Below, in pieces: positions 41,116 to 49,523 of a stretch of 64,000 nt of DNA. Source of the stretch: GCA-016700035 sp964454845 (GTDB lineage: Bacteria > Patescibacteriota > Saccharimonadia > CAILAD01 > GCA-016700035); assembly GCA_964454845.1 (NCBI GenBank), contig CAYVVS010000001.1, forward strand, positions 62,001 through 126,000. Reading direction: 5' to 3'. Every line of letters starts with the position of its first letter. Positions within the stretch are counted from its first letter, which is position 1. Below the pieces are notes generated by a model. That model saw only the letters and a list, made by a program, of their open reading frames with translations. It was not told the origin of the DNA and searched no databases. The translations under genes were made by a program, and so were the position numbers.

Positions 41116-41300
41116 TATACTAAGTACATAAATGAATAGGGCGTAAAAAAGTAGCCTCACCATCTACTTAAGGCCTCGTAGCTACGGGCGTAACACGTAG
41201 CACAACAGTGATTTACCTTTCCTGGTAAGTAAGTCTGGTGGAACCCCCCAAAGTATTGGGGCCAGACGCATCGGGATAGGTGTTTTTATTTAAATGAGAG
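41116..41300 (+). promoter_or_regulatory. T-box-like leader of thrS
   Basis: A TATACT -10 (41116-41121) starts a leader of about 185 nt. At 41233-41267, GTCTGG / CCAGAC (6 bp) and CCCC / GGGG (4 bp) flank a 7-nt bulge UGGAACC (41239-41245), exactly the T-box antiterminator architecture UGGNACC. The variable base A pairs with the discriminator U of the window's tRNA-Thr. Upstream hairpins (AAGTAG/CTACTT with ACC in its loop; GCTACG/CGTAGC) may form stem I. TTTTT at 41283-41287 and AGGAG at 41302-41306 leave open whether control is transcriptional or translational. Confidence 0.7.
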
Positions 41301-41312
41301 TAGGAGATAAAG

Positions 41313-43115
41313 ATGAGCGATAATATACATGCAATGCGACATAGTGCGGCTCACGTATTGGCGGTTGCACTGCAGAGACTCTATCCAGAAGCAAAGTTTG
41401 GGGTGGGGCCAGTAATTGAGCATGGTTTTTACTATGATGTGGCTTTCGAGGAAGCTATATCAGATAAGGATCTTAAGAAGATTCAAAAAGAGATGCGCTC
41501 TATTGTGAAGCGTAATTTGCCGATTGAGCATGAGGAATGGCCCATCGAGCGGGCGATTGAATTCTTTCAAGAGAATGGCCAGCCGTTCAAGGTTGAGTTA
41601 TTGCGAGATTTACAACAGCATGGTACAACAAGCATAAGAAATATAGACTCTTCAGACCTTGGCGTTGATGATGCTGATGAAAAAATAACAACGGTATCGG
41701 TGTATAAAATTGGTGATTTTGTAGACCTCTGTCGGGGGCCTCATGTTGAAAGTACTGGGCAAATTGGGACGTTTGAATTGACCCGTTTGGCGGGAGCATA
41801 TTGGCGCGGAGATGAGTCTCGCGATCAATTACAGCGAGTATATGGCATAGCTTTTGAATCGGAGGAAGAGCTTGAAAAGCATAAAGCCATGCTAGAGCTT
41901 GCGAAGGAGCGAGATCATCGTAAACTGGGACGTGAGCTTGACCTGTTTACGTTTTCTGAACTAGTGGGCCCTGGACTCCCACTATGGACCCCGAGGGGAA
42001 CGGTAATTCGCAATCAGCTAGATGCATTTGTACAAGAGCTGCGCGCTGAGTATGGTTTTGAGGAAGTAACCATACCACACATTACTAAGAAAGAACTGTA
42101 TATGCGCAGTGGCCATTGGGATAAGTTTGAAGATGAACTATTTAAAATTACCTCGCGTGATGGACACGAGTTTGCTTTAAAGCCAATGAATTGCCCGCAT
42201 CACACTCAAATCTTTGATTCTCGACCACGCAGCTATCGAGAGATGCCGGTGCGTTACCGCGAGACAACGATGGTGTACCGCGATGAGCAGAGCGGTGAGC
42301 TACACGGTCTTTCGCGTGTACGTTCTATTACGCAGGATGATGCCCATACTTTTTGCCGACCAAGTCAGGTTGAAGATGAAGTGATGAATGTCTGGAATGT
42401 GATCGAACAGTATTGGAAGGCATTTGGAGTAAGCTTGCGAGTGCGTCTATCTACGCATGACCCGAAGAATATGAAGGGCTATCTAGGGACTGAGCGGCAG
42501 TGGGAGTCGGCCGTAGCACAGTTGCAATCGGTGATTGAGCGTAAGGGCGTGGAGTTTGAGCTCGGCGAAGGTGAGGCGGCTTTTTATGGACCAAAGATCG
42601 ACTTTATAGGTTCGGATGCACTTGGCAGGGAGTTTCAAGCTTCAACTGTTCAGCTAGATTTTAATATGCCGGAGCGCTTTGATTTGGCTTGCATTGACGA
42701 GAGCGGAGCTCGCGAAACAGTTGTGATGATTCATTGTGCGATTGCTGGCTCGGTTGAACGTAGTATTGTTTTGCTGCTTGAACATTTTGGTGGCAACTTT
42801 CCAGTTTGGCTTGCGCCACAACAAGTAGCGGTCCTGCCAATCTCTGAGAAATTTATAGATTATGCTGATAAAATTACAACAAAATTGAAAGAACAAGGCA
42901 TTAGGGTTGATGTAAGTGCCGAGAATGAGTCGCTCGGTAAGCGAATACGGTCAGCAGAAGTAAGAAAAATACCATATACGCTCATTGTTGGAGAGAAAGA
43001 GGTAGCTGATGGGATGGTCGCTGTGCGAAGATTTGGTGAGGGTGATTTGGGAGCTATGAAGGCAGATGAATTTACAGAAAAGATCACCAAAGAAATCCGC
43101 AGCCGCAGCCTCTAG
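41313..43115 (+). CDS. thrS: Threonyl-tRNA synthetase
   Basis: The 600-residue protein starts directly in the editing domain (MRHSAAHVLAVALQRLYPEAKFG, HxxxH; DLCRGPHVEST). A class II catalytic core with motif 1-3 elements follows (MRSGHWDKFEDELF, RYRETTMVYRDEQSGELHGLSRVRSITQDDAH), ending in an anticodon-binding domain. The N-terminal TGS domain (about 60 residues) of typical ThrRS is absent. The T-box-like leader indicates regulation by uncharged tRNA-Thr. AGGAG precedes the ATG, and miaA overlaps its end by 50 nt. Confidence 0.96.
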   Translation: MSDNIHAMRHSAAHVLAVALQRLYPEAKFGVGPVIEHGFYYDVAFEEAISDKDLKKIQKEMRSIVKRNLPIEHEEWPIERAIEFFQENGQPFKVELLRDLQQHGTTSIRNIDSSDLGVDDADEKITTVSVYKIGDFVDLCRGPHVESTGQIGTFELTRLAGAYWRGDESRDQLQRVYGIAFESEEELEKHKAMLELAKERDHRKLGRELDLFTFSELVGPGLPLWTPRGTVIRNQLDAFVQELRAEYGFEEVTIPHITKKELYMRSGHWDKFEDELFKITSRDGHEFALKPMNCPHHTQIFDSRPRSYREMPVRYRETTMVYRDEQSGELHGLSRVRSITQDDAHTFCRPSQVEDEVMNVWNVIEQYWKAFGVSLRVRLSTHDPKNMKGYLGTERQWESAVAQLQSVIERKGVEFELGEGEAAFYGPKIDFIGSDALGREFQASTVQLDFNMPERFDLACIDESGARETVVMIHCAIAGSVERSIVLLLEHFGGNFPVWLAPQQVAVLPISEKFIDYADKITTKLKEQGIRVDVSAENESLGKRIRSAEVRKIPYTLIVGEKEVADGMVAVRRFGEGDLGAMKADEFTEKITKEIRSRSL

Positions 43116-43980
43116 CTCTCAGGGCAAGCTTTTAGCAATTGTTGGGCCAACTGCGGCCGGCAAAACAGGCATTGCACTGAGTTTAGCCAAGCTATGCCCA
43201 ATTGAAGTTATTTGTGCGGACTCTCGTACTATCTATCAAGGGATGGACGTTGGCACGGCAAAGCCAACATTTGAGGAGCGAGCCCAGGTGCCTCACTGGG
43301 GCTTAGATCTGATTGAGCCCGGTGGGTCGTATTCGGCAGCTCAGTTCGTAAGTTATGCAGAGCAGAAAATGCGAGAAATATGGAGCAGGGGGAATGCAGC
43401 TGTAATAGTTGGTGGAAGTGGGATGTATATTGATGCGCTACTTTTTGGCTACAAGTTCCGAACGCCAACTTCACCGCAGCAAGATTATAGCTTGATGTCG
43501 CATGACGAGCTCTTGGGACTAGCGCAAAAGCAGTATCCTATTGAGATAAGTCATATTGATGTAAAAAATAAACGAAGATTAGTGCAGTTATTGGAGAAGG
43601 GGCCCACCGACTACTCAGATCGCCAGCGTCTAAAATATACTGTAAAAATCATCGGTATTGACCCATCTAGGACTAATCTCCAGGTAAGGATTGAAAAACG
43701 AACGAGACAAATGTTGGAACAAGGATTTGTTCAAGAATGTGAATCATTAGCTAAGGCGTACGGCGTGAGCTGTTTTGCACTCCAGACCACCGGATACGCT
43801 GCTGTAGTAAGCTACATGCAGGGGCGGCTCAGCTATGATGATATGTATCAAAAAATAGTGGCTGACACCAAGAAGCTGGCTAAGAAGCAGCGAACATGGT
43901 TCCAGCGTAATCCTTTTATAGAATGGTCCGCCGATGAAGATGAAGCCCTCGCATTTGCAGCCTCCTACTTACAGGCCTAA
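43066..43980 (+). CDS. miaA: tRNA dimethylallyltransferase MiaA
   Basis: The 304-residue protein has the P-loop AIVGPTAAGKTGIALSLA, the DSRTIYQGMDVGTAKP substrate motif, VGGSGMYIDALLFG, and a C-terminal KKLAKKQRTWFQRNP motif. It transfers dimethylallyl groups to A37 of tRNAs reading U-starting codons. The first 20 residues are a Lys/Ser/Ala-rich extension encoded inside the thrS 3' end. The start is the ATG at 43066; GTG or TTG starts nearer the P-loop cannot be excluded. Confidence 0.95.
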   Translation: MNLQKRSPKKSAAAASSSQGKLLAIVGPTAAGKTGIALSLAKLCPIEVICADSRTIYQGMDVGTAKPTFEERAQVPHWGLDLIEPGGSYSAAQFVSYAEQKMREIWSRGNAAVIVGGSGMYIDALLFGYKFRTPTSPQQDYSLMSHDELLGLAQKQYPIEISHIDVKNKRRLVQLLEKGPTDYSDRQRLKYTVKIIGIDPSRTNLQVRIEKRTRQMLEQGFVQECESLAKAYGVSCFALQTTGYAAVVSYMQGRLSYDDMYQKIVADTKKLAKKQRTWFQRNPFIEWSADEDEALAFAASYLQA

Positions 43981-43985
43981 CAAGG

Positions 43986-43991
43986 TACAAT
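43986..43991 (+). promoter_or_regulatory. Leaderless-type -10 of murT
   Basis: TACAAT ends 6 nt before the ATG at 43998 and no Shine-Dalgarno intervenes. Confidence 0.5.
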
Positions 43992-43997
43992 AGGGAT

Positions 43998-45350
43998 ATG
44001 AAGCGTTTGCGAAATGTATTAGGAATTACTGCAGGCAAGGCAGCCAATCGTTCTATGAAAATGCTTGGCCGGCATAGCACTGCGCTTCCAGGCTTTGTTG
44101 CTGAGCGCATAGGAAGCCAGCCGCTGGAGCACTACATGCGTAAACGTAGGTATGTAAAAACAATCTTGGTTACTGGAACAAACGGCAAGACAACAACTAC
44201 TATGTTGATCGCGAGTGTGTTTCGCGAGGCTGGCTATGAAGTAGTCAATAATGGGTCTGGATCAAATCTGACTCGTGGCGTACTAACTACCTTACTGGAT
44301 GATAAACGTCAGGGCGATGGCTCAGTGCTGCTTCTGGAGGTGGATGAAGCTAGTATGCCGGCAGTTTGTAAGGCTACAAAACCGGATATTATTGTTGTAT
44401 CAAACATTTTTCGCGATCAGCTTGATAGATACGGAGAAGTGGACACGACAAGGAAGCTACTAGAACGTGCTCTTGGCTTTGCCGTAGATGCACAGCTCAT
44501 CCTTTGTGCTGATGATCCGCATGTAGCTCGATTGGGGCTAGAGGAAGGTCGAGCCGTCAGCTATTTTGGTTTGAATGCATCTGGCATAAAGGCATTACCG
44601 CATGATCACGCCAGCGATGTACCACTTAGCCCGGCGACTGGGGCGCCACTTGTGTACTCCCGTCGATATTTCGGACATGTCGGTAAATATAAGGCGACCG
44701 ACGGCAGCTTTGCCCGGCCAAACCCAGATGTCTCTGTGGAGTCGATATCGCGTGAATTGCATGCGCAAGTGGTTACGATGAAGCTACGCGGGTATGATCA
44801 GCCGCTGGTAATCAGAAGTGGCCTTGCGGGAACGTATAACACCTATAATTTAGCCGCAGCAGTGGCGGTAGCTAGCTCTTGCGGACTTGATATGGGGCAG
44901 GTAACAAAAGCTTTGCAATATAAAAATACAGCCTTTGGTCGCCAGGAGACATTGCATTTTGAAGGGAAGCGTTGTACGTTTTTGCTCATTAAAAATCCGA
45001 CCGGCTTTAACCAGGTGATTCAGTCATTCTTTCAGGAGGGAACTACTAGCCCAGCTTTGATTGTAATTAATGATAATTTTGCTGATGGGAAAGATATATC
45101 TTGGCTATGGGATGCGGCTCTTGAGGATCTAGCTACTACTGGTCAGATTATTGTTTCAGGATTGCGCGCCTACGATATGGCATTACGCCTTGAGTACGCT
45201 GGTAGGAAGTGTCGAGTAATTGAAGACCCTATTCGGGCTCTGCGCACACTTGCTAAAAGTGATGCCGAAGAAGTTTTGGTGTTGCCGACATATACCGCAC
45301 TTCTAGAGATGCGCAAAAAGCTCGCCCTCAAATTGGAGCACAGCTCATGA
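43998..45350 (+). CDS. murT: MurT-like Mur ligase (lipid II isoglutaminyl synthase, large subunit)
   Basis: The 450-residue protein has the Mur ligase P-loop VTGTNGKTTTTMLIASVFR, central-domain residues (LLEVDEASMP; VSNIFRDQLDRYGEVD), and the C-terminal MurT domain (DUF1727) with NPTGFNQVIQ and INDNFADGKDISWLWDA. With GatD it amidates the D-Glu of the lipid II stem peptide. The segment aligned to MurT's Cys4 zinc ribbon reads SPATGAPLVYSRRYFGHVG then KATDG, so none of the four Cys remain. Its stop overlaps gatD by 4 nt (ATGA). Confidence 0.93.
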   Translation: MKRLRNVLGITAGKAANRSMKMLGRHSTALPGFVAERIGSQPLEHYMRKRRYVKTILVTGTNGKTTTTMLIASVFREAGYEVVNNGSGSNLTRGVLTTLLDDKRQGDGSVLLLEVDEASMPAVCKATKPDIIVVSNIFRDQLDRYGEVDTTRKLLERALGFAVDAQLILCADDPHVARLGLEEGRAVSYFGLNASGIKALPHDHASDVPLSPATGAPLVYSRRYFGHVGKYKATDGSFARPNPDVSVESISRELHAQVVTMKLRGYDQPLVIRSGLAGTYNTYNLAAAVAVASSCGLDMGQVTKALQYKNTAFGRQETLHFEGKRCTFLLIKNPTGFNQVIQSFFQEGTTSPALIVINDNFADGKDISWLWDAALEDLATTGQIIVSGLRAYDMALRLEYAGRKCRVIEDPIRALRTLAKSDAEEVLVLPTYTALLEMRKKLALKLEHSS

Positions 45351-46066
45351 CGCGCACACAAAAAATTACCATCCTTTACTTGTATCCCCATGAGATGAAT
45401 ACCTATGGTGATTGGGGGAATGTGCTGGTTTTGCAGAAACGTTTGGAGTGGAGAGGTTACTCGGTTGAGCTAGTAGAACATAGGCCTGGTGATGCCCTTA
45501 AGATTAAGCCGCATTTGATATTCTTTGGCGGCGGTCAGGACAGTGGCCAGGGGCTAATTTTGCAGGATCTTCAACGTGTAGCTGATCGGTTAAGGTCTTG
45601 GATTGAAGGTGGTGTGCCGGTTCTAGCTATCTGCGGAGGATACCAGCTATTGGGGCGCGAGTTTATCACGCATTCAGGTGAAGAGCTTCAGGGTGTTGGC
45701 GCACTGCCGGTTACCACTGTTGCTGAATCTGAGCGGTTGATAGGTAATGTAGTGCTTCGAAGTGATGTGTTTGGTGAGGTAGTAGGATTTGAGAATCATT
45801 CAGGTCGTACGTCTTTTCTTCAGGAAGAGGAGGAGGCTCTGGGAAAAGTTCAAAAGGGCGGCGGCAATAATGGTATCGACGGAAAAGAGGGGATTATCTA
45901 TAAATCAACCATTGGTACATACCTGCATGGGCCACTTTTACCCAAAAACCCTCAAGTAGCTGACTGGCTTATTGCAAAAGCACTGGGAGTTTCGAACAAA
46001 GAATTAGTTCAGCTTCCAGACACTTTTGTTGCTCAAGCACGAGCAGCAGTAACAAGAAAAAAGTAG
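45347..46066 (+). CDS. gatD: GatD-like glutamine amidotransferase (lipid II isoglutaminyl synthase, small subunit)
   Basis: A 239-residue class I, CobB/CobQ-type glutaminase. The nucleophile Cys is in VPVLAICGGYQLLGREF and the oxyanion region is FFGGGQDSGQ. The catalytic His lies in YLHGPLLPKNPQVADWL, and FENHSGRTSF is also typical of GatD. It supplies ammonia to MurT for amidating lipid II. It is directly coupled to murT (ATGA). The short Gly/Lys-rich insertion KVQKGGGNNGIDGKEG is unusual. Confidence 0.93.
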   Translation: MTRTQKITILYLYPHEMNTYGDWGNVLVLQKRLEWRGYSVELVEHRPGDALKIKPHLIFFGGGQDSGQGLILQDLQRVADRLRSWIEGGVPVLAICGGYQLLGREFITHSGEELQGVGALPVTTVAESERLIGNVVLRSDVFGEVVGFENHSGRTSFLQEEEEALGKVQKGGGNNGIDGKEGIIYKSTIGTYLHGPLLPKNPQVADWLIAKALGVSNKELVQLPDTFVAQARAAVTRKK

Positions 46067-46192
46067 CTGTACTCACTTGAAGTGCATATAGGTTCAGTTT
46101 TTTTGTGCACTAAACTTCTCGATATGTGTTGAGCTTCTGAATCTATTTCGTGTACACTAGTGAGTAAGAAAAATATTGAGGGAATCTGCCAT

Positions 46193-46903
46193 ATGCAAAT
46201 CGAGTCGCTTTTTGGTTCAAAGACCCGGGTAAAATTATTGAGCCTTTTTTATAACAACCCCGAGCGCCCGTTTTATGTGCGGGAGATTACCCGTAAGATT
46301 AATGAGCAGATTAACTCAGTACGTCGTGAACTCCAGAACCTTCTCAATATTGGGATTGTAAAATCTGTTAATCAGTCAAATCGTCTGTATTACGAGATAG
46401 ACCCATCGTTTAAATTTCACGGTGAGCTGATGTCGATATTTCAGCGAATTCCTGCAAAATCTAAAGAGATTCGTGAAACGAAGGAAGAAGATCAGATCTT
46501 AAAGAAGATCCAGAAAGCTGGAAATGTAAAAGTACTCTTCCTATCCGGTGCTTTTGTACGTGGCAGTATGCAAAACGTCGACATCTTCATTGTGGGCGAT
46601 ATGAATAAAGCCAAGTTAGCTCAAGTAATTGGTGATATGGAGACGGCTATGAATCGTGAGCTTAACTACACGGCTTTCAGGTTAGAGGATTTTGATTATC
46701 GACGTAATTTGAATGACCGATTCCTGCTCGATATGCTTGATGCTCGCAAGATCGTATTGCGTGATGACCTCAAAATATTTGATAAAGCAACCAAGCAACC
46801 TGCAGATGAGGTGGAGCCAACTGGCCCGGTACAAGTTAATGTTTCAGCGCCGCATCCGGAAATCACTACCGAAGAAGCAATTCGTATGGCGGAGTTAGGC
46901 TAG
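46193..46903 (+). CDS. Winged-helix regulator with nucleotidyltransferase-like domain
   Basis: The 236-residue protein has an N-terminal winged helix (SLFGSKTRVKLLSLFYNNPERPFYVREITRKI, NSVRRELQNLLNIGIV). A C-terminal domain with VLFLSGAFVRGSMQNVDIFIVGD resembles a minimal nucleotidyltransferase/MNT core. Such HTH-NTase fusions occur widely in CPR and archaea with unknown function. The start at 46193 is chosen because GAGGGA lies 10-15 nt upstream; the GTG at 46160 sits one base after a -10 (TACACT), too close to be used. Confidence 0.8.
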   Translation: MQIESLFGSKTRVKLLSLFYNNPERPFYVREITRKINEQINSVRRELQNLLNIGIVKSVNQSNRLYYEIDPSFKFHGELMSIFQRIPAKSKEIRETKEEDQILKKIQKAGNVKVLFLSGAFVRGSMQNVDIFIVGDMNKAKLAQVIGDMETAMNRELNYTAFRLEDFDYRRNLNDRFLLDMLDARKIVLRDDLKIFDKATKQPADEVEPTGPVQVNVSAPHPEITTEEAIRMAELG

Positions 46904-46910
46904 GTATATT

Positions 46911-47978
46911 GTGGCTGCTCCACAACCATCTCCGACCATAACGATTCAAATTTCCTGGAAGACAATCTTTGCAATTGCTGGCGTGGTCCTCGGAGCTTGG
47001 GTCGTATATACAATCGGCAATTTTCTGATCTTGCTGTTTGCAAGTATTGTGGTGGCCACAGCTCTAGCACCATACGTGCGATGGCTCGAAAAGAAGGGAT
47101 TACCTCGTTGGGCGGCTGTTACAGCGATATATCTGGCGATTTTTCTGGTACTTGGCCTGATTTTAGTTTTGGTAGTTCCAACTATCTCAAAGCAGGTGAG
47201 TGACTTGATTGAGAACTGGCCAAATATCAACCGTTCTTTGCAGGCCAGCCTTAGTCAAAACGATGCACTGCAGGGGCTTTATGATTCATTCACTGCCGGA
47301 TCTGGTGATGGTGGCTCCATATTTTCACAGGTAGTGAATATTACCTCTGTCTTTGTGAATGGTGTAGCAACTACGGTACTTTTCTTTGTACTAACTTTTT
47401 ACTTGTTGATGAATGGCCGAAAGCTAGCCCATTTCTTGGTTGGCCTCGTACCACAGGGCAAGGAGCGTGAGCGCTACGGTAGGTTAATAGCGAATATGTC
47501 TGAGCGAATGGGCTTTTGGTTTCGGGGGCAGTTTATAATTTCTCTCATGACGTTTCTAGTGGTATGGGCGGCTCTTTCTCTACTGCGGGTTGAGTACGCT
47601 CTAACTCTAGCTCTCATTGCCGGTGTAGCTGAGTTTATCCCACTCGTAGGTTCTTGGATTGGTGCAACTCCTGCCGTGCTTGTTGCTTTTGGACAGGCGC
47701 CGATAGTGGCATTGTTTGTCGTAATTTTCTTCTTTGCTTGGCAGTCGTTCCAGGGATACATCATTAGTCCGCAAGTAATGCGTCGAGCAATTGGTGTGCC
47801 TTCAATTTTTATACTTATTTCCGTATTAATTCTGGCAAATTTGATTGGCTTTGTTGGCGTCTTTTTGGCGGCACCGATTGCGGCTGCAGTTGCGGTGCTC
47901 GTTGAAGAATATGCAGAGGGTGTGCATACGCAGCTTAAACGAGGTTTGGCTGCTAGGAGTGGGCAACGCAAGAGTTAA
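46911..47978 (+). CDS. AI-2E family (PerM/YhhT-like) membrane protein
   Basis: The 355-residue protein starts at GTG, 7 nt after the preceding stop. It has the AI-2E transporter (PF01594) pattern: N-terminal helix pair (TIFAIAGVVLGAWVVYTIGNFLI), ALAPYVRWLEKKGLPRWAAV, a periplasmic loop, and the C-terminal half with FRGQFIISLMTFLVVWAAL, LALIAGVAEFIPLVGSWIGATPA and VGVFLAAPIAAAVAVLVEEY. Despite the name, members are mostly uncharacterised permeases or Na+/H+ antiporters. It probably shares a transcript with the upstream regulator. Confidence 0.92.
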   Translation: MAAPQPSPTITIQISWKTIFAIAGVVLGAWVVYTIGNFLILLFASIVVATALAPYVRWLEKKGLPRWAAVTAIYLAIFLVLGLILVLVVPTISKQVSDLIENWPNINRSLQASLSQNDALQGLYDSFTAGSGDGGSIFSQVVNITSVFVNGVATTVLFFVLTFYLLMNGRKLAHFLVGLVPQGKERERYGRLIANMSERMGFWFRGQFIISLMTFLVVWAALSLLRVEYALTLALIAGVAEFIPLVGSWIGATPAVLVAFGQAPIVALFVVIFFFAWQSFQGYIISPQVMRRAIGVPSIFILISVLILANLIGFVGVFLAAPIAAAVAVLVEEYAEGVHTQLKRGLAARSGQRKS

Positions 47979-47983
47979 TCTGA

Positions 47984-47989
47984 TATACT
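47984..47989 (+). promoter_or_regulatory. Leaderless-type -10
   Basis: TATACT ends 7 nt before the ATG at 47997. Confidence 0.5.
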
Positions 47990-47996
47990 GGCATCT

Positions 47997-48527
47997 ATGG
48001 ATATTTCACTCGGAAAAGACACAACTCTATTTTTACATGGCCGCGACGTTACTATGGCTATTGGACCTAGTCTTGAAATTAAAACAGATGTTTTTTTTAC
48101 AACAAAAGGTGCAGAACCTAAGGCTGAAGTAGGCAAGTTCTTTCAGGGGGCAGGCGAGTACGAAGTGCAAGGAGTGATGGTTGACGGTGTTGCAACCGGG
48201 AAAGGGCTGACCTCGTACCATGCGATATATGATGGCGTGAGTATCGCAGCAGTCACGCTGCAAAAAGCTGAAGAGCTCACCGACGAGATGCTAGAACACC
48301 TACAGCCTTCGCATATACTCGTACTGTGGCTTGAAGACGGCACAGCACAAGATGTGGCTCAGTTAATGGCGCGTTTTGACGCCTATCAATTGATTCCGGC
48401 TCAGGTTCCGTGTGACAGTGAATCTCTGGAGAAAGAGCTACAGCTCAAAGCTGAAGTAATTCAAAAATTGAAGCTTTCTACCAAAAATTACACGGATGGC
48501 ATTCGTTTACTCACTACTTTGAGCTAG
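47997..48527 (+). CDS. Degenerate metallo-beta-lactamase-fold-like protein
   Basis: A 176-residue soluble protein. The segment KFFQGAGEYEVQGVMVDGVATG resembles the 'pGEYEv.gv.v.gi' strand-turn of UlaG/RomA-like metallo-beta-lactamase proteins, and YHAIYDGVSIAAVTL follows like the 'Y.i..dg..i.y.GD' strand. The HxHxDH metal motif is absent, so it is probably a non-enzymatic relative. Role unknown. The -10 hexamer places the transcription start on the ATG. A terminator follows. Confidence 0.55.
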   Translation: MDISLGKDTTLFLHGRDVTMAIGPSLEIKTDVFFTTKGAEPKAEVGKFFQGAGEYEVQGVMVDGVATGKGLTSYHAIYDGVSIAAVTLQKAEELTDEMLEHLQPSHILVLWLEDGTAQDVAQLMARFDAYQLIPAQVPCDSESLEKELQLKAEVIQKLKLSTKNYTDGIRLLTTLS

Positions 48528-48546
48528 GTGTGGCTAATTTGTAACT

Positions 48547-48576
48547 AAAAAACCACCCAAAGTCGGGTGGTTTTTT
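48547..48576. terminator. Bidirectional terminator
   Basis: AAAAAACCACCC / GGGTGGTTTTTT with an AAAGTC loop between converging genes. Confidence 0.93.
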
Positions 48577-48591
48577 AGTAAAAAAGGCCAG

Positions 48592-48810
48592 CTATGCGGT
48601 GTGGAGTTCGTCTTTACCGAGATCGTTCGCGTGCTTCTTGAGGGTGCGAATTGTAGAGGCGGCCAACTTAACACGAACCTTCTCACCGTTAATGATGAGG
48701 GTTTTCTTCTGGAGGTTTGGCTTCCAGACCTTTGGAGTAGCGCGCATTGAATGGCTCACGTTATGGCCAAATTGCTTACCTTTTCCTGTGATGTCGCATT
48801 TGTAAGACAT
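48592..48810 (-). CDS. rpmB: Ribosomal protein bL28
   Basis: The 72-residue protein MSYKCDITGKGKQFGHNVSHSMRATPKVWKPNLQ... matches L28 throughout, a component of the large ribosomal subunit. The start is the ATG at 48810 with TAGGAA upstream; a longer open frame begins inside the leader and is not used. Its promoter is near consensus and divergent from the M50 protease gene. Confidence 0.96.
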   Translation of the reverse strand: MSYKCDITGKGKQFGHNVSHSMRATPKVWKPNLQKKTLIINGEKVRVKLAASTIRTLKKHANDLGKDELHTA

Positions 48811-48832
48811 AGTAAAAATTCCTAACCCAAGC

Positions 48833-48861
48833 ATAATAACAGATACGAGCTAGTTTGACAA
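48833..48861 (-). promoter_or_regulatory. Promoter of rpmB
   Basis: TTGTCA, a 17-nt spacer and TATTAT on the minus strand. Confidence 0.75.
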
Positions 48862-48884
48862 GTCTGACATAGGCCTAAAGCTGG

Positions 48885-48890
48885 TATACT
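48885..48890 (+). promoter_or_regulatory. Leaderless-type extended -10 of the M50 gene
   Basis: TGGTATACT; the TATACT hexamer ends 6 nt before the ATG at 48897. Confidence 0.55.
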
Positions 48891-48896
48891 AAATTT

Positions 48897-49517
48897 ATGA
48901 ATTTCTTAGAGATTATTAATTTACTATTCATCTATGTAGTGGCTATCACAATTCATGAATATAGCCATGCTGTGGTGGCCCACAAGCTAGGAGATCCCAC
49001 CGCCAAACAGGAAGGGCGGTTAACGCTCAACCCGATGGCCCACATTGATCCGCTCACCACATTAGCGTTGCCAGTTTTGCTAATTCTGGCTGGGAGTCCA
49101 GTAATTTTTGGCGCCGCTCGTCCGGTTCCATTTACGCCATATCTGGTGCGGGGTGGCAAAAAAGGCGCTGCCTTGATCGCGTTAGCGGGTCCGGTGAGCA
49201 ACTTGATCTTGGCTGCTCTGGTGGCGATAGTAATTCGTTTGGCTCCAGGGCTTGCAATGGCTGGCAGCGGACTCCTTATCTCAATGATGACGGTGAATAT
49301 CGCTCTGGCACTTTTTAACTTGCTCCCAATTCCGCCCCTGGATGGCTCGCGGGTGCTCTATGCCTTTGTGCCTGCAGGCATGCAGGATGCAATGGAGCGA
49401 TTTGAGCGCACCGGTCCAATTGTAATTCTCGTGATTTTTCTTGTTGGGTATCCGTTTATTGCGCCATATCTTGGTACTGCAACACGGGCCATTACTCGCT
49501 TTCTTCTCGGGGTGTAG
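48897..49517 (+). CDS. M50 family site-2-type zinc metalloprotease
   Basis: The 206-residue protein has ITIHEYSHAVVAHKLGDPTA (HExxH in the first helix) and LFNLLPIPPLDGSRVLY (the NxxPxPxLDG motif that supplies the third metal ligand). It has about five membrane segments and no PDZ domain, the short Rip-type form common in Gram-positives and CPR. It cleaves membrane-embedded substrates such as anti-sigma factors or signal-peptide remnants. No anti-sigma gene is adjacent. Confidence 0.93.
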   Translation: MNFLEIINLLFIYVVAITIHEYSHAVVAHKLGDPTAKQEGRLTLNPMAHIDPLTTLALPVLLILAGSPVIFGAARPVPFTPYLVRGGKKGAALIALAGPVSNLILAALVAIVIRLAPGLAMAGSGLLISMMTVNIALALFNLLPIPPLDGSRVLYAFVPAGMQDAMERFERTGPIVILVIFLVGYPFIAPYLGTATRAITRFLLGV

Positions 49518-49523
49518 GCCTGA

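Noticed and set aside
46901..46913. Leaderless promoter for the AI-2E gene (TATATT before GTG)
   Set aside because: The hexamer touches the GTG with no spacing, so transcription would start inside the gene; co-transcription with the upstream gene is more likely.
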